From assembly GCF_026151205.1 (NCBI RefSeq), contig NC_087073.1, positions 1,366,001-1,430,000 of the forward strand: a stretch of 64,000 nucleotides of DNA. The letters are read 5' to 3'. Every line of letters begins with the position of its first letter. Within the stretch, counting starts at the first letter, position 1. The DNA is from Bolinopsis microptera. Its lineage: Eukaryota > Ctenophora > Tentaculata > Lobata > Bolinopsidae. The position numbers were made by a program, and so were the translations under genes. The notes beneath the pieces were generated by a model. That model worked only from the letters and a program-made list of their open reading frames with translations, searched no databases and was not told the DNA's origin. This document shows positions 1-11,265 of this stretch, piece after piece.

Positions 1-1
1 A

Positions 2-637
2 TGTATTCTGGGTAAAATTATCTTTATCCCGGTTGTTGCGACAAGTAAAAATGCTCTTATTAGGGAAAATAGAAATAGGGAGGATAACAGAACAGTGCTT
101 AAGTTAGATTTTATCTCAGACAGTATCAGTAACAGAATTAGGAATCATATTAAACAGAACAATTTACCTATTAAAGTTATATTTTCCCCAGCTAGAAAAC
201 TAAGAAATATTGTGTGCAATAACAGACCGTATGATAAGAGAACCTGTATTATTAACTCCTGTAAAATTTGTCCTTTATTAATAACTGAAAATAAAGATTG
301 TGAGGTGAAGAACGTTGTGTATAAGATTACCTGTAAAATCTGTAATAATATTTATATTGGTGAGACGTGCAGGAGGGCACATGATAGGCTCGGAGAGCAC
401 CTAAGATATGCTAAATTTCCTTTAACTCCTTCTAACACAAGTCAAGCTTTTGCTATTCATTATAACAGTTTACATAGGGGGTCAGAACCCAATTTAGAAT
501 TTGAGATTTTAAAAACAGAAAGCAACACAGCTAGAAGAAAGATTGCAGAAGCAATGCTTATTTTGAAGTTCAAACCTAACATTAACAAGAGAGATGAGTT
601 AGAAACTATCAAACGTTTTTTAGTAACAAGTACATAA
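2..637 (+). CDS. PLE GIY-YIG endonuclease domain, 5' truncated
   Basis: C-terminal part of a Penelope-like reverse transcriptase/endonuclease polyprotein. The frame is open from base 2, so the first possible start (a GTG at 95) is not a real initiation site. In order it shows the PLE linker motif FSPARKLR, a Cys-rich knuckle (CKICPLL, then DCEVK), and the GIY-YIG core with VVYKITCKIC, IYIGET and the following R-AHDRLGEHL. GIY-YIG enzymes nick DNA, and in PLEs this primes target-primed reverse transcription. The RT domain that should precede it is absent from the window. The reading frame itself is undamaged. Confidence 0.85.
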   Translation, partial: CILGKIIFIPVVATSKNALIRENRNREDNRTVLKLDFISDSISNRIRNHIKQNNLPIKVIFSPARKLRNIVCNNRPYDKRTCIINSCKICPLLITENKDCEVKNVVYKITCKICNNIYIGETCRRAHDRLGEHLRYAKFPLTPSNTSQAFAIHYNSLHRGSEPNLEFEILKTESNTARRKIAEAMLILKFKPNINKRDELETIKRFLVTST

Positions 638-1193
638 TAAACAGGGTGTAACATATTTTATACTTTACAGACAGGGGATTGTCTACACATCTGTAGTGAT
701 ATTTATAGGTTTTGTTTACTTTCTGAGTACAGGGACCACATCTCACACACGCACACTTCCGCCTCCTATTCAACACACTAACCCTTATAACATCAATCAA
801 ACCATATTAGGCTCCCACGTTTCACACTTCTCATTGGTCAGTACGATTCCCGCCATTTTCACTCCACACTAGATACATACCTACACACTTCACATCATGC
901 ACCTGTTCACCGTTGTAGCACTCCATGCTTCTGTATCATGTGTAGTATATTTAGTAGTAGTTTTAGGAATGTACAGTATTTACTATAAAAGTTTGTCGTC
1001 GTATAAACTAATTTTGTTATGAATTTTGTTATGACTTTTTTGTATCGAATTTTTGGATAAAGTTGATTGATTAAAAATAAATTAATGTACACAAATTTTG
1101 CCTCAGATATATGTTTTTTACGTTTTGAATTTTTAACACTTGTTTTTAGATCATGAATACGATGTAGTTACATTGAAACGTCGAGTAATCTCC
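638..1193 (+). other. PLE 3' untranslated region, no gene
   Basis: Non-coding sequence between the endonuclease stop and the right inverted repeat. The last part (about 1155-1193), with the motif GAAACGTCGAGTAA, is repeated in inverse orientation near 40200, which supports its membership of the element. I see no reading frame of interest on either strand. Confidence 0.5.
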
Positions 1194-1261
1194 TTTCCCT
1201 AATAAGAGCATTTTTACTTGTCGCAACAACCGGGATAAAGATAATTTTACCCAGAATACAT

Positions 1262-2152
1262 AGTGGCTTGTAGGCGGCGAAGAGTACCCCGCCTGAACAC
1301 CACTGAAAATAACCTGGCCCGCTGGTGGAATTATAAAGTATGATAACTGTATTAACTGAAGGAACTCTAGACTTGTGGTACGTGCGAATGTGTATACATA
1401 ATAGTCATTATTTGGCCGCGGGGTGTGTCAGCCCTCTAAATGGCTAAGAACTGTCACGGGTCATACCACGTGACAGTACCTCGTGACTTTGTCACTCGAT
1501 CGGATACCAGGCGTATAGACACACCGGAGCCGTGCTGTAAATTATTATAAAGAACGGCAAATGAGCGGTAGGGTATAAGACTATAAGAAAGTGGATGAGG
1601 ACCCAAAGGTAGGGTTCCAGCTGTATAGAATTGTATCTAACTTTAAAGACCTCTCCAAGACCGAGACTAATGTTAGAATTGTATCTAACTTTAAAGACCG
1701 AGACGAATGTTCTGAAGTTACTGATCCAGGTGTCACACAGTAGCCCCTGTCTTTTTTATTGTGGCCATTATATATAAGGTATATAACCTCACTTTGTTGA
1801 CACCAATTCCGCTTCTCAGCTGGTGGATGGTTATTAGGCACCAGTTGTGTAGTTAACCTTACCACAGTTAGGACAAGAGGGGGGGGGGGGGGGGTATGGC
1901 GGTAAGCCGAAACTAGTCGAGACTCTACGGATCATCCCGACTTACTATATTAGTACTCAATGAAACTACTATACCCGACTCTATACAATAGTTTGATCTG
2001 AATAAGCAGTGAGCTTATCTTCTAGTTCGGCTCGGGAGGATTATATCTTCCAGCCCAATTGGGCTCTAAGTCTACATTATCTTACAAAGCATTTCAAGAT
2101 TGATTTGGGGGATTTCAGTATTGATTGGGCGCAACTGTCGTATCTGATCAAC
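1262..2152. other. Unassigned sequence with a G16 run
   Basis: No gene is supported. It holds a short local duplication (about 1622-1650 and 1674-1702 share TTGTATCTAACTTTAAAGAC) and a 16-G run at 1879-1894. The open frame on the minus strand at 1581-1865 has no recognisable motif. Confidence 0.5.
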
Positions 2153-3576
2153 TGTCCGGTTACAGTGAGTACTGTCCGGTTACAGTGAGTACTGTCCGGT
2201 TACAGTGAGTAATGTCCGGTTACAGTGAGTAACAACTATCCGGTTACAGTGAGTAACTACTGTCCGGTTACAGTGAGTACTGTCCGGTTACAGTGAGTAA
2301 CTACTGTCCGGTTACAGTGAGTACTGTCCGGTTACAGTGAGTACTGTCCGGTTACAGTGAGTACTGTCCGGTTACAGTGAGTACTGTCCGGTTACAGTGA
2401 GTACTGTCCGGTTACAGTGAGTACTGTCCGGTTACAGTGAGTACTGTCCGGTTACAGTGAGTACTGTCCGGTTACAGTGAGTACTGTCCGGTTACAGTGA
2501 GTAACTACTGTCCGGTTACAGTGAGTAATGTCCGGTTACAGTGAGTAACAACTGTCCGGTTACAGTGAGTACTGTCCGGTTACAGTGAGTACTGTCCGGT
2601 TACAGTGAGTACTGTCCGGTTACAGTGAGTACTGTCCGGTTACAGTGAGTAACTACTGTCCGGTTACAGTGAGTACTGTCCGGTTACAGTGAGTACTGTC
2701 CGGTTACAGTGAGTAACTACTGTCCGGTTACAGTGAGTACTGTCCGGTTACAGTGAGTAACTACTGCCTGGTTACAGTGAGTACTGTCCGGTTACAGTGA
2801 GTAACAACTGTCCGGTTACAGTGAGTACTGTCCGGTTACAGTGAGTACTGTCCGGTTACAGTGAGTACTGTCCGGTTACAGTGAGTACTGTCCGGTTACA
2901 GTGAGTACTGTCCGGTTACAGTGAGTACTGTCCGGTTACAGTGAGTACTGTCCGGTTACAGTGAGTACTGTCCGGTTACAGTGAGTACTGTCCGGTTACA
3001 GTGAGTACTGTCCGGTTACAGTGAGTACTGTCCGGTTACAGTGAGTACTGTCCGGTTACAGTGAGTAACTACTGTCCGGTTACAGTGAGTAATGTCCGGT
3101 TACAGTGAGTAACAACTGTCCGGTTACAGTGAGTACTGTCCGGTTACAGTGAGTACTGTCCGGTTACAGTGAGTACTGTCCGGTTACAGTGAGTAACAAC
3201 TGTCCGGTTACAGTGAGTACTGTCCGGTTACAGTGAGTAACAACTGTCCGGTTACAGTGAGTACTGTCCGGTTACAGTGAGAACTGTCCGGTTACAGTGA
3301 GTACTGTCCGGTTACAGTGAGTACTGTCCGGTTACAGTGAGTACTGTCCGGTTACAGTGAGTACTGTCCGGTTACAGTGAGTAACAACTGTCCGGTTACA
3401 GTGAGTACTGTCCGGTTACAGTGAGAACTGTCCGGTTACAGTGAGTACTGTCCGGTTACAGTGAGTACTGTCCGGTTACAGTGAGTACTGTCCGGTTACA
3501 GTGAGTACTGTCCGGTTACAGTGAGTACTGTCCGGTAACAGTGAGTACTGTCCGGTTACAGTGAGTACTGTCCGGT
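2153..3576. repeat. 20-bp minisatellite array (about 70 copies)
   Basis: Head-to-tail array of a 20-bp unit, TGTCCGGTTACAGTGAGTAC. Most copies look identical. A minority carry a 4-bp expansion at the junction (TAACTAC or TAACAAC) or a single change (TAATGTCC). The block TAACTAC, TAATG, TAACAAC recurs near 2505-2555 and 3062-3120, which suggests higher-order amplification. Every frame I read through the unit meets stops, so the array is not coding. It ends abruptly against a gypsy pol fragment. Confidence 0.97.
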
Positions 3577-3593
3577 CATGGATAAGCCAATAG

Positions 3594-4577
3594 CCATTCA
3601 CCTTAGTAACGGACTGTAGTCAGATGGCAGCGGGAGCCATGCTGGCACAGAAGTGCATGGAAGCACCGGATACCTTGAAGCCTGTGGCATTCTACCACCA
3701 CGCGTTATCCAAAGCAGAACAGGGATACTCAGCTACTGAGAAGGAGTTGTTGGCGATGGTTAAGGCGGTAGTGAAGTTCAGAGTGTATCTAGGCAAGCAG
3801 CTCAACCTTATTACGGACCACCTATCACTGAGTTGGCTTCGTTCACTTGAACCTGAGAATGAGACGGGGAGAAGGGGACGTTGGCTAGACCTGATTCAGC
3901 AGTTTGATATGAAAGTCACTCATAAGAAAGGGAAAAGCCCATAGATGAGAATAGCTGATTACCTTTCACGGGTCAAATGTGACGGAAATGTAGCTGTGAA
4001 AGACCGTAGCGAAGTATTTGTCGTGATGACCGCTGGAGGCGAGGAGGCGATAACTGTCAGTCGAGAACAGATCCTGAGCGAGCAGAGCAATGACGCAACA
4101 GTACAGATGATGCGTAAGGCGGTATTGAAAGGAACAGATCTGAACCCCGGGAATAGCGAATCAGATTCGTGGAGGAAGCCCAGCGAGAGCAACGACGAGG
4201 AAGTCAAAGCGATGTGGAAGCATAAGGACAGGATTTTTCATCGACTCAGAGGGGATACTAAGATTACGGTTCAACGGGGGAAAAAGCGGGATAGCAACCC
4301 TTTCAGTGGTGGAGAGATGGATGAGTCTTTTCGGGAAAAGAGGACATCGGATAGAGGTCCACATTTTATTGCGGAGGTGTTCGAGGAACTATGTAAAAGA
4401 GTGGGTATCAGACACAAGTTGGGTTCACCGGGACACCCCCAGAGCCAGGGGCAAGTAGAGAGGCAGAACCAGCTAATGAACCAGATCAGATGCCTCTGCG
4501 AGAACGATGGGGAGAAGTGGCCGGAGGCATTATACCTGGTACAAGGGAGCCACAACAACTCGATCGAGATAAATTGA
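3594..4577 (+). pseudogene. Ty3/gypsy pol remnant: RNase H to integrase, deleted and stopped
   Basis: Degenerate pol fragment of a Ty3/gypsy retrotransposon in one continuing frame. It starts just after the minisatellite with PFTLVTDCS, then GAMLAQ, SATEKELLAMV and LITDHLSLSWL (RNase H). An in-frame TAG at 3942-3944 interrupts the conserved linker before MRIADYLSRV. Downstream the zinc-binding domain and the first catalytic part of the integrase are missing. The sequence jumps to SDRGPHFIAEVFEEL, then GSPGHPQSQGQVERQNQ with the last catalytic Glu, then stops at 4577. The stop plus the internal deletion make it non-functional. No LTR is visible beside it. Confidence 0.85.
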
Positions 4578-4861
4578 TAACTTAGGACCGAGAGTTGGTT
4601 TAAACATATAAGTAATACGACATGTTTTATTTAGCAGAATTATATATTAATATGCATATGTAATCGTCTTTAATTGGGGATGATGGGACGAAGACGTGAT
4701 TATATATGATAAAGTGCCAGGTGGTGACAATAATTGAGGGCGTGTAAGTGTGAGGATGAAGAATCAGCCTTGATGCAGCTAGGAGGGTGAAGGAGGTAAA
4801 AATATGTACAGTACAATATCATAGAAACTAAGAACAAAAATCCTCTTACATCAGTAAAAAC
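4578..4861. other. Unassigned sequence
   Basis: AT-rich sequence between the gypsy remnant and the MITE. I see no coding or structural signal in it. Confidence 0.4.
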
Positions 4862-5300
4862 CATAGTTGGTTCGTGCGTCAATTTTTCGGGAAAAGTACG
4901 TAAAGTGCGTTTGAATTATTTCGTGCGTTAAAAGTGCGTTTAAGTACGTTTACCGTTGAATTCACCAGCATTTTCTGTAGACTGTAGAGACAAACAATTA
5001 AAACACATGAATAACGTTCTTAAAGATTACATAGCGAATAAATTACATGTATTTCTCTTACATTTTATAGTTTCACGCACACTGGCATTCCAAAAATAGC
5101 TACTGTAAGGCTCACCAATGACAGTTTATGTGAAATCTTGGAAATAACACTGTCTGATGTTTTGAACTGTGTATTCAAAAATGAAAAAAACCGCAAATGG
5201 CCCAGCGAGGGTAGGTAAAAGTGCGTTTTACGTTTTTCGTACGTTAAGTGCGTTATGTTTTAAAAGTACGATAAGATTAAGTGCGCACGAACCAACTATG
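4862..5300. mobile_element. MITE-like element, 17-bp terminal inverted repeats, TA ends
   Basis: A 439-bp non-coding segment whose left end CATAGTTGGTTCGTGCG is the exact reverse complement of its right end. A TA lies two bases inside each end, so a Tc1/mariner-type TA target duplication with repeats starting GTTGGTTCGTGCG is plausible. Both subterminal regions hold repeated GTGCGTTTA/GTACGTTTA motifs in opposite orientations. No transposase frame is present, so it would need a transposase supplied elsewhere. Confidence 0.7.
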
Positions 5301-6107
5301 CTATACCCTAATACCCTACTATTTCGGATATCCTGATGATAATCATATTACGCTCCTTACATATACCACGTATAGTGTATACCACAAGTTAAGGGGTATG
5401 AAGTATTGGACAGTATCTGCAAGGAGCTAGATCTACCGGTTAAAGGGATGGAACAGATGGCTGCACAGACTGCAGGACGAGTGAAGAGAAGGACGAAGAG
5501 TAAGGAAACTGCTGCTGTGACGTATGCATCCCTGTCTTTTTGTCCATTTTGTCCTTTTGTCCCCGTCTTTTTTGTCTTTTTTGTCCCAATTATCTTTTTT
5601 TGTCCCTTTTGTCCCTCTTGTCCCTTTTGTCCCTTCTGTCTTTGTCTTTTTTCAGTTTTTTTTGTGCAGGGATAAAATGGACAGTGATACCCCCCCCCCC
5701 CCCCCCAGTATAGCATGGTGGCCCACTGTGCAGTTTAAATATTATATTACAGTCATAGACATAAATTTTATGATTTATGATAGATATTACTACAGTTTAT
5801 TTTTAGATTATTGTTATGTAATAAACATTGTTTTTGAAGCCTGTAGTGGTGCCCCTCGGGGCCCGGGGGTTTCAAACAAAAAAGGGGCTTTTACATGAAG
5901 AAAATGAAGGATTTATGCTTACCCCCATTAAACAAGTCAAAAGATATTTGTATATAATAATATAATCCAGTTTTTTTATGAGATATATGAATGTAATGAA
6001 TAATATCTATAGACACGTGAAAAATGTCAAACAGTATTATATATAATACAATAAATTAAATCAAGTGATGCAATTGGCAGAGCACAATCGTAAATCCTGA
6101 GCAATAG
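5301..6107. repeat. Pyrimidine-rich TTTTGTCCC simple repeat, C17 run and unassigned flanks
   Basis: Bases about 5537-5660 are a degenerate array of TTTTGTCCC-type units followed by a 17-C run at 5690-5706. The open frames here, read as CPFCPFVPV-like repeats, come from the simple sequence and are not genes. Nothing else is recognised up to 6107. Confidence 0.6.
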
Positions 6108-6110
6108 ATA

Positions 6111-6990
6111 TCATCTATCTTCGTAGCTCTTCTCCTCAGGTATCAGGTTGAAGGAGACATTGGATATAGGGGCGGTCCATGCCTTCTTTGCCTTTCCAGG
6201 TACACCTCTAACTGCTACTAGCACACTCCTCATTATATCCATGCTCAGGCGTGTCCTGATGTTACACATCACCTGGCTGTAGTCCTCCTTGGTTTTGGTG
6301 GCTATCAACATAGCAAGTCTCCTTATGAAACGCTTGGCCTCAGGAGCCATTCCTCCTGTAGTGGTAAATACAAGGGGGACGAATGACCCTTTCTTCAATT
6401 GTAGCACACGGTTCATGTACTGGTTTTTTTCTCATTCTCGTGCAGAGTGTAGAGCTGTGGCATGGTCTTTCCTTGATATGTAGGCGATTTAGGATTGAAA
6501 ATGCGCACATCAAAGAAAGTCCTCTCAGATGTGCTCCACACGGCACACTCCTCTTGCTGATATATCGAGCCTAACCTTATCAGCATTGTAGCCCTTTAGT
6601 TGGAAGTTGGCTGATTCTATAGGTGTTAAAAGGGGCTCAATCCTAACATCCTTGGTCACCAGCCTAAGGTATTCAGCAACAGAGTCTTTCACGTTGTTAT
6701 GACGGTAGTTCACATACTCTTACAGTTGAGGATATGATTGTGATCATTCTTGGCTCCACAATCGCAGGATCTAGGGGTGTTAGGGATGTCCCCACCATAC
6801 CGGAGAAGTCTTGCTTGCTGTGAGCATACCCTAGCTGTTGAATGGGGAGACATGTTAGCCAAGCTCCTGACACATGCTCTTGTACCAGCTGCAGTGACTC
6901 CCTGGTGTTCTCATCCACTTCACTCATTATCTCAGCAAGCTCCTTCTTCAAGCGTAATTTTTTCCATTTCACCCTTTTGTAAAAAGGCAA
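6111..6990 (-). pseudogene. Retroelement C-terminal region, frameshifted
   Basis: Read on the minus strand through three frames, this gives one continuous protein similarity. It runs AWLTCLPIQQLGY, a Cys/His cluster (CDCGAKNDHNHILNC), HNNVKDSVAEYL, VRLDISARG, and finally FVPLVFTTTGGMAPEAKRF with IRTRLSMDIMRS. From memory, this order matches the region that follows the reverse transcriptase in a retroelement family common in invertebrate genomes. The RT itself is absent. Frame changes near 6700 and 6540 break it, so it is a dead 3' fragment. The family assignment is from recollection only. Confidence 0.65.
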
Positions 6991-7463
6991 TAGTGAAAGG
7001 TTACGAATGGAGGTTTTTGCAGAAAAACGTGGATTTTGGAGATTGCGGTAGGTGGGTCAAATATATGTCGTGTTCCTTGCTTACTTCCGTTCGTTACCTA
7101 GCAACGAAAAAGTTGCGCGCGTGCGAGAATTGCTTGCGGAGATGTGATGTATAGATAGCCTGTGATCTATGAATGCGCGGCGCGACTGTGTTTTAATGTA
7201 TATGATGCATGTAATTTGTATAATAGTACTATTAGGTAATACACCCAATTTGTACGTGGCACGTGTAGTGTATTGATGTGTATACACTATACACGAGTAT
7301 AGTTTACCTTTGCTGATAATTTCTTGAATTACAGATACAAGTTAAGTTCTACGGCAATTGAACTGAATTTCAAGTGTTTCCCGTATTTGATGCATAATTT
7401 ATCAATATTATTATCATGACGATTGAAGTGAGCTGATCGGAGCTTATACTTAAATTTATAGTA
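6991..7463. other. Unassigned sequence
   Basis: I see no supported gene or repeat here. The open frames on both strands lack recognisable motifs. Confidence 0.35.
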
Positions 7464-8283
7464 AATGTGGAATGGAAATCTAGCGTCCGCCAAAACGAAA
7501 CAACGGGCGCAATTCTTGTTTAACTAACTTGAGGCTGTCTACTCTGCCCTTTATCTTAACTAACGTTTTTGACACCACTTGGGGTACCAAATTTTGGGCT
7601 CTAAAACTCCTATTTCTTGGCCTATTTTTAATTTTTTCATGCTGATTTGGAGGCCATTAAAGCATTTGACCCAGTCAAAAAAGATTCAGTTGTATATCTT
7701 TGACGGTTTTTGAAGAAATTCGCGTTAAAGTTGATGCCGTGGTGTCAGTAAAATGGCACAGATAAATATATATATATCGTCTCGCTTTATATATAGTAAG
7801 ATTTTATCCAACTTCATCAGGGATGTCTCCTGGTGATAGATAAGATCGGACAGATGTCTTTTTTTCTGGTAACATATTGAGTCGGACAAGAGTCGCTGTC
7901 GGACAGATGTCCTTTTAACTGCATCATGCATATCACCGCACAGGCTGCGCTACGGTGTCCGGTCGTTTAACTTTCGATTCAAATAATTGACAACGGCATC
8001 GTTAATTGTAATTAATTACGGTCGATGGAAATCTAGCGTCCGCTAACCGGCGCAATTCTTGTTTATTTTTTTATGCTGATTTGGAGGCCATTAAAGCATT
8101 TGACCCAGTCAAAAAAGATTCAGTTGTATATCTTTGACGGTTTTTGAAGAAATTCGCGTTAAAGTTGATGCCGTGGTGTCAGTAAAATGGCACAGATAAA
8201 TATATATATATCGTCTCGCTTTATATATAGTAAGATTTTATCCAACTTCATCAGGGATGTCTCCTGGTGATAGATAAGGTCGG
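7464..8283 (+). repeat. Direct duplication (434-bp offset) with a MULE-family motif
   Basis: Bases about 7635-7850 recur nearly exactly at about 8069-8283 (434-bp offset). A second shared block, GGAAATCTAGCGTCCGC, lies upstream of each copy at about 7475 and 8028, but with a shorter interval in the second copy, so about 120 bp were lost there. The first copy ends in TCGGACAGATGTC motifs (about 7848-7915). These are the same motifs found at the ends of the FLYWCH/MULE remnant at 38907-39994, which suggests a relic of that family. Confidence 0.7.
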
Positions 8284-10624
8284 TGTTAGGGACGTGTGTA
8301 GCATCTCAGAACTAGAAGTTAAAGTGAACCCCAGTATGCTGTTTCAGTTGTAATTAGATTGGTTAATATGTGGATTAATATGGTAGATAAACCATGTAAA
8401 TTTGCAAATATTCACCTTGAATTAAGTGATCACTTATATGATTAAGATCTGATTCGAGAGGTTTGCAGAGCCATGCAGCCATTGGTCAGAAGGACATTTA
8501 CTGTTATTAGAATTATTTATAAAGAAATTATTGGATTAATAGAGTTATTGAATTCATCAATTAGTGGAACGATATTTTAACCAGTTTTAAAAACCTGTAT
8601 TTGTATTATTAAACCTGTTTGTTTGCAATAACCTGTTTGCAATAACCTGTTTGTTTGCAACTCTCCTGGATAACGCGTGGACCGCCTCTTCCACTGGAGC
8701 TCCTCTTCCACAGAACACCTAGACTACAAAAGATGAACACACAAGATTCTCACTGCCTTTAGCCTTTTCCCGAACGCCTCTCCTATGATTGGTTTTCCTT
8801 ACACGGCCCGGGGTGTTAGTATGCTGCGCTCTCTCCCACGTCACTAGTTTCATAAATAGGTTTGTAATCCTTTATTTTAAATCATTGACCTTAGTATTTT
8901 GTTCCTAAGACTGTATCAATATCATGCATAATTAGGTTAAGATTAAATCCATGAGTTCAAGTTCTGTGTATAATATGCGGGTAAACTACTTATCCGTTGT
9001 TCTCACCAGATTTTCCTAACGTCATGCCAGATCATTGCAATTGGTTCCCGTCGCTTCTGTTGAATTCCTAATAGGCTAGGAAGTTTGTTCCTCGAGGTAG
9101 AGCGTTTATAATTATTAAACTATTAATAAGATGTTGTTCATTGCAATGTTATTTCCAATTATTGATTCACATTGTTCGTAATACTAAAGTCATTCCCGAT
9201 AGGTTAGTAATTAAATTCTAATAGGTTTATACCTTTCCTAGGTAATATTGTGGTGAGCCTATCCTACCTGTTTGCTTGTCCTAACCTTAGCAGTACCTAC
9301 ATTATTACCTCGTAAGTCATTTGAGCATTTATTGATAAGTTCTTACATATTTCGTATTCTACAGTTCACTCTATTTTAACTTTATCTTGTTTAATTTTAT
9401 CCTAGTTAGTATATTATTGTCATTAATTAATCCGTCATTTGCTAATAATTTGTCCCTTTCTAGGACATTCCCCTCCCACGGATTCTGCCCTCGTTGGCAG
9501 CATTGAAGGAACGTAGCCATGATATAGCAGCTACCCGTCCACTGTACTAGAGAGAGAGAGGGAGCCAGCCATCCCGTTATAATACACACCAGTTCCCATT
9601 GATCACCCAGCTACCCAACTGATTTAGGGTAACGGACTTTACCATGAGATTGAACACTTATTTTATGTACTATTGGATTGGTCTTGCATTATTTTACAAT
9701 CCTTATTCACTTGTTTTAATTGGTTATCTTCCAGATATAAATTCATCTAAAAATTCGAAGTTAAAACTCTAGACATAAATTAACCTGAAAGTTCGAAGTC
9801 CATAGTTATAACATAAATTCCTGTCATAATCTACACTTATACACATGAGAGTTTGGGTTTGAACTGTGCCCTGAGTGAGTCTCAAACCGGGAGGTATTCC
9901 ATAATATCGGAACCTGAATATCCATACTCTAGTTAAAAGGAGCCCATTATACGTAGTTAAATTAATACCATCACAATTTAATGAAATATAATAAATAAAT
10001 AATCTCTAGAAGTCATGGAAAATTAGAGCATTAAATAGGCTGTTAAGTAAGTTGTCGTGCTGAAATCCGAGTACGCCTCTTAACAATGTAGCCCTAATGC
10101 GGCTCTCTCTGTACAAATTTTGGTAGCAAAATTTCAAAAAATCTGGAAGAGACGCCAAACTTTAGTTTGCTTGTTTTTTGTTGTTATTGCACCGTTAGTG
10201 CAATTTGTTTATTTACATTGATAGTAGTTGTTGCAGCCATCACCATAAAATGATGAAGCCACAACTGAGAAGTTTTGAAGTGGAGATAATGGTTTAGTGT
10301 AGAAGTGGAAAAGAATAAATATAAGATATTGTGGGGTAGATATGATGAGGATATTTGGGCAAGAGGGATGAAGTGGAGATTTGGGAAGAGATTTGGTAAA
10401 TGAGATGACGATGTGATGAGGATGTGAAAGGGAATTGTGATGAGAAATATCATAGGTAATATACGGCCGTATAATTGGGTAAATATGGGAATGATGAGAG
10501 GAGATGTATGATAAAGTTGAGAAGATTACGGGATATTATGAGATGTTGAAATGTGAGACAAGTATATTATGGGGAGATATATTAAACTGCAGTATAAACT
10601 ATTAGCCGGCTAAAGGGATACGGG
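8284..10624. other. 2.3 kb without a recognisable gene
   Basis: AT-rich sequence with minor simple repeats: three AACCTGTTTGCAA-like units near 8615-8660, a GA run near 9550, and purine-rich GATGAGG sequence at 10260-10560. The minus-strand frames at 9371-9589 and 10184-10453 show no motif I recognise. Confidence 0.4.
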
Positions 10625-10939
10625 GTTCAGAGGATGTTGTGAAACCACCGCCATCGCTGAGGCTTGAGCTCGTCTTGACCACAAGTTCGATCTTATGTAT
10701 GCCAAGAGAGCCTTACGTAGGAGAAGGTATGGAAGAGCGGGAGTTCTCTGAGGTTAGGGAGGATCTGGTTACCTGGGGACCTCAGGCTATTATATTTATG
10801 TTCATAATCATAGAGATTCGGCGGAATGACAGGCTGAGCGCGGCCCAGTAAGGATCTGGCTGCTCTGGAGAAAGACTACGAAGAGGTTGGAGTCGACTCT
10901 GTTGACGGTGAAGGTGAAGAAGAAGGTGGAGAGTACTAA
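10625..10939 (+). pseudogene. Processed alpha-tubulin pseudogene, 3' end
   Basis: The sequence decodes as the last 75 or so residues of alpha-tubulin without an intron: VQR, ML, then NTTAIAEA, ARLDHKFDLMYAKRA, YVGEGMEE, EFSE-REDL, and finally [16 protein letters not shown] followed by an acidic tail ending EY and a TAA at 10937-10939. Damage is clear. Nine bases are missing where AVC should follow VQR, the conserved AEAW Trp codon is TGA, there is a frameshift after AKRA, and an 83-bp insertion splits the REDL-AALEK region. Alpha-tubulin is the highly conserved microtubule subunit; this copy cannot encode it. The intron-free 5'-truncated form suggests LINE-mediated retroposition. Confidence 0.9.
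10769..10851. mobile_element. 83-bp insertion in the tubulin pseudogene with 8-bp target duplication
   Basis: The alpha-tubulin reading is interrupted exactly between two copies of GGATCTGG (10761-10768 and 10852-10859). The inserted 83 bp begins TTACCTGGG and ends CCCAGTAA, an imperfect terminal inverted repeat. An 8-bp duplication with short inverted ends fits a very small hAT-like MITE. The element family is inference, but the insertion is certain because the tubulin sequence gives the empty site. Confidence 0.7.
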
Positions 10940-11179
10940 AAACCCTGAAGAACTTTTGAACCACTTTTTCTAAAAAGAAATCTGTAAAAATTTCTGTAAA
11001 ATTGTTATGAATTGATACTAATACTAATATGGTTGATTCAAATCAATTAATATCATTCTTAATCAATAATCATGATACTAGTGTTTTACTTTGCTTCAAA
11101 TCAATTAATCATCATTCGATATTTTTTCCTCGAGTTGGAAACTTTAATCTTTTGTGTCGGTTAATTTGGTGACGGTTCA
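10940..11179. other. AT-rich sequence, possibly retroposed tubulin 3' UTR
   Basis: Follows the tubulin stop codon directly and may be retroposed 3' UTR. I see no gene. Confidence 0.3.
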
Positions 11180-11265
11180 GATTGGTCCATGGCTCAGTGG
11201 TTGATGATTTGTTGTAGGTTTATAACCTACCAGGACGCGCGCCGAGTTGGACTCGTCGACGGTCC
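11180..11265 (+). repeat. tRNA-derived (SINE-like) sequence, diverged
   Basis: Contains an A-box-like CATGGCTCAGTGGTT and, about 45 bp later, a degenerate B-box-like GAGTTGGACTC. It does not fold into a credible tRNA, so it is read as the head of an old tRNA-derived SINE. Confidence 0.45.

Larger units (their letters stand above)
1..1261 (+). mobile_element. Penelope-like element fragment bounded by 68-bp inverted repeats
   Basis: A Penelope-like retroelement (PLE) fragment that keeps the GIY-YIG endonuclease but not the reverse transcriptase. Bases 1-68 recur as an exact reverse complement at 1194-1261. The left repeat is read in frame as the start of the coding region, so the right copy is an inverted duplicate of coding sequence, an arrangement known from terminal repeats of PLE copies. 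About 100 bp of the same 3' end recurs on the other strand at 40128-40231, showing that this is a dispersed family. The window edge at base 1 hides anything further upstream. Confidence 0.8.

Noticed and set aside
1140-1200. Hammerhead ribozyme at the 3' end of the first PLE
   Set aside because: GAAACGTC is present after a TGTA-TACA hairpin, but the required CUGANGA box is not; too degenerate to call.
2153-3576. CRISPR-like appearance of regularly spaced repeats
   Set aside because: The units are directly contiguous 20-bp repeats without unique spacers, in a eukaryotic genome.
5357-5898. CPFCPFVPV-type and Lys/Gln-rich frames
   Set aside because: Created by the TTTTGTCCC simple repeat and the C17 run, not by a gene.
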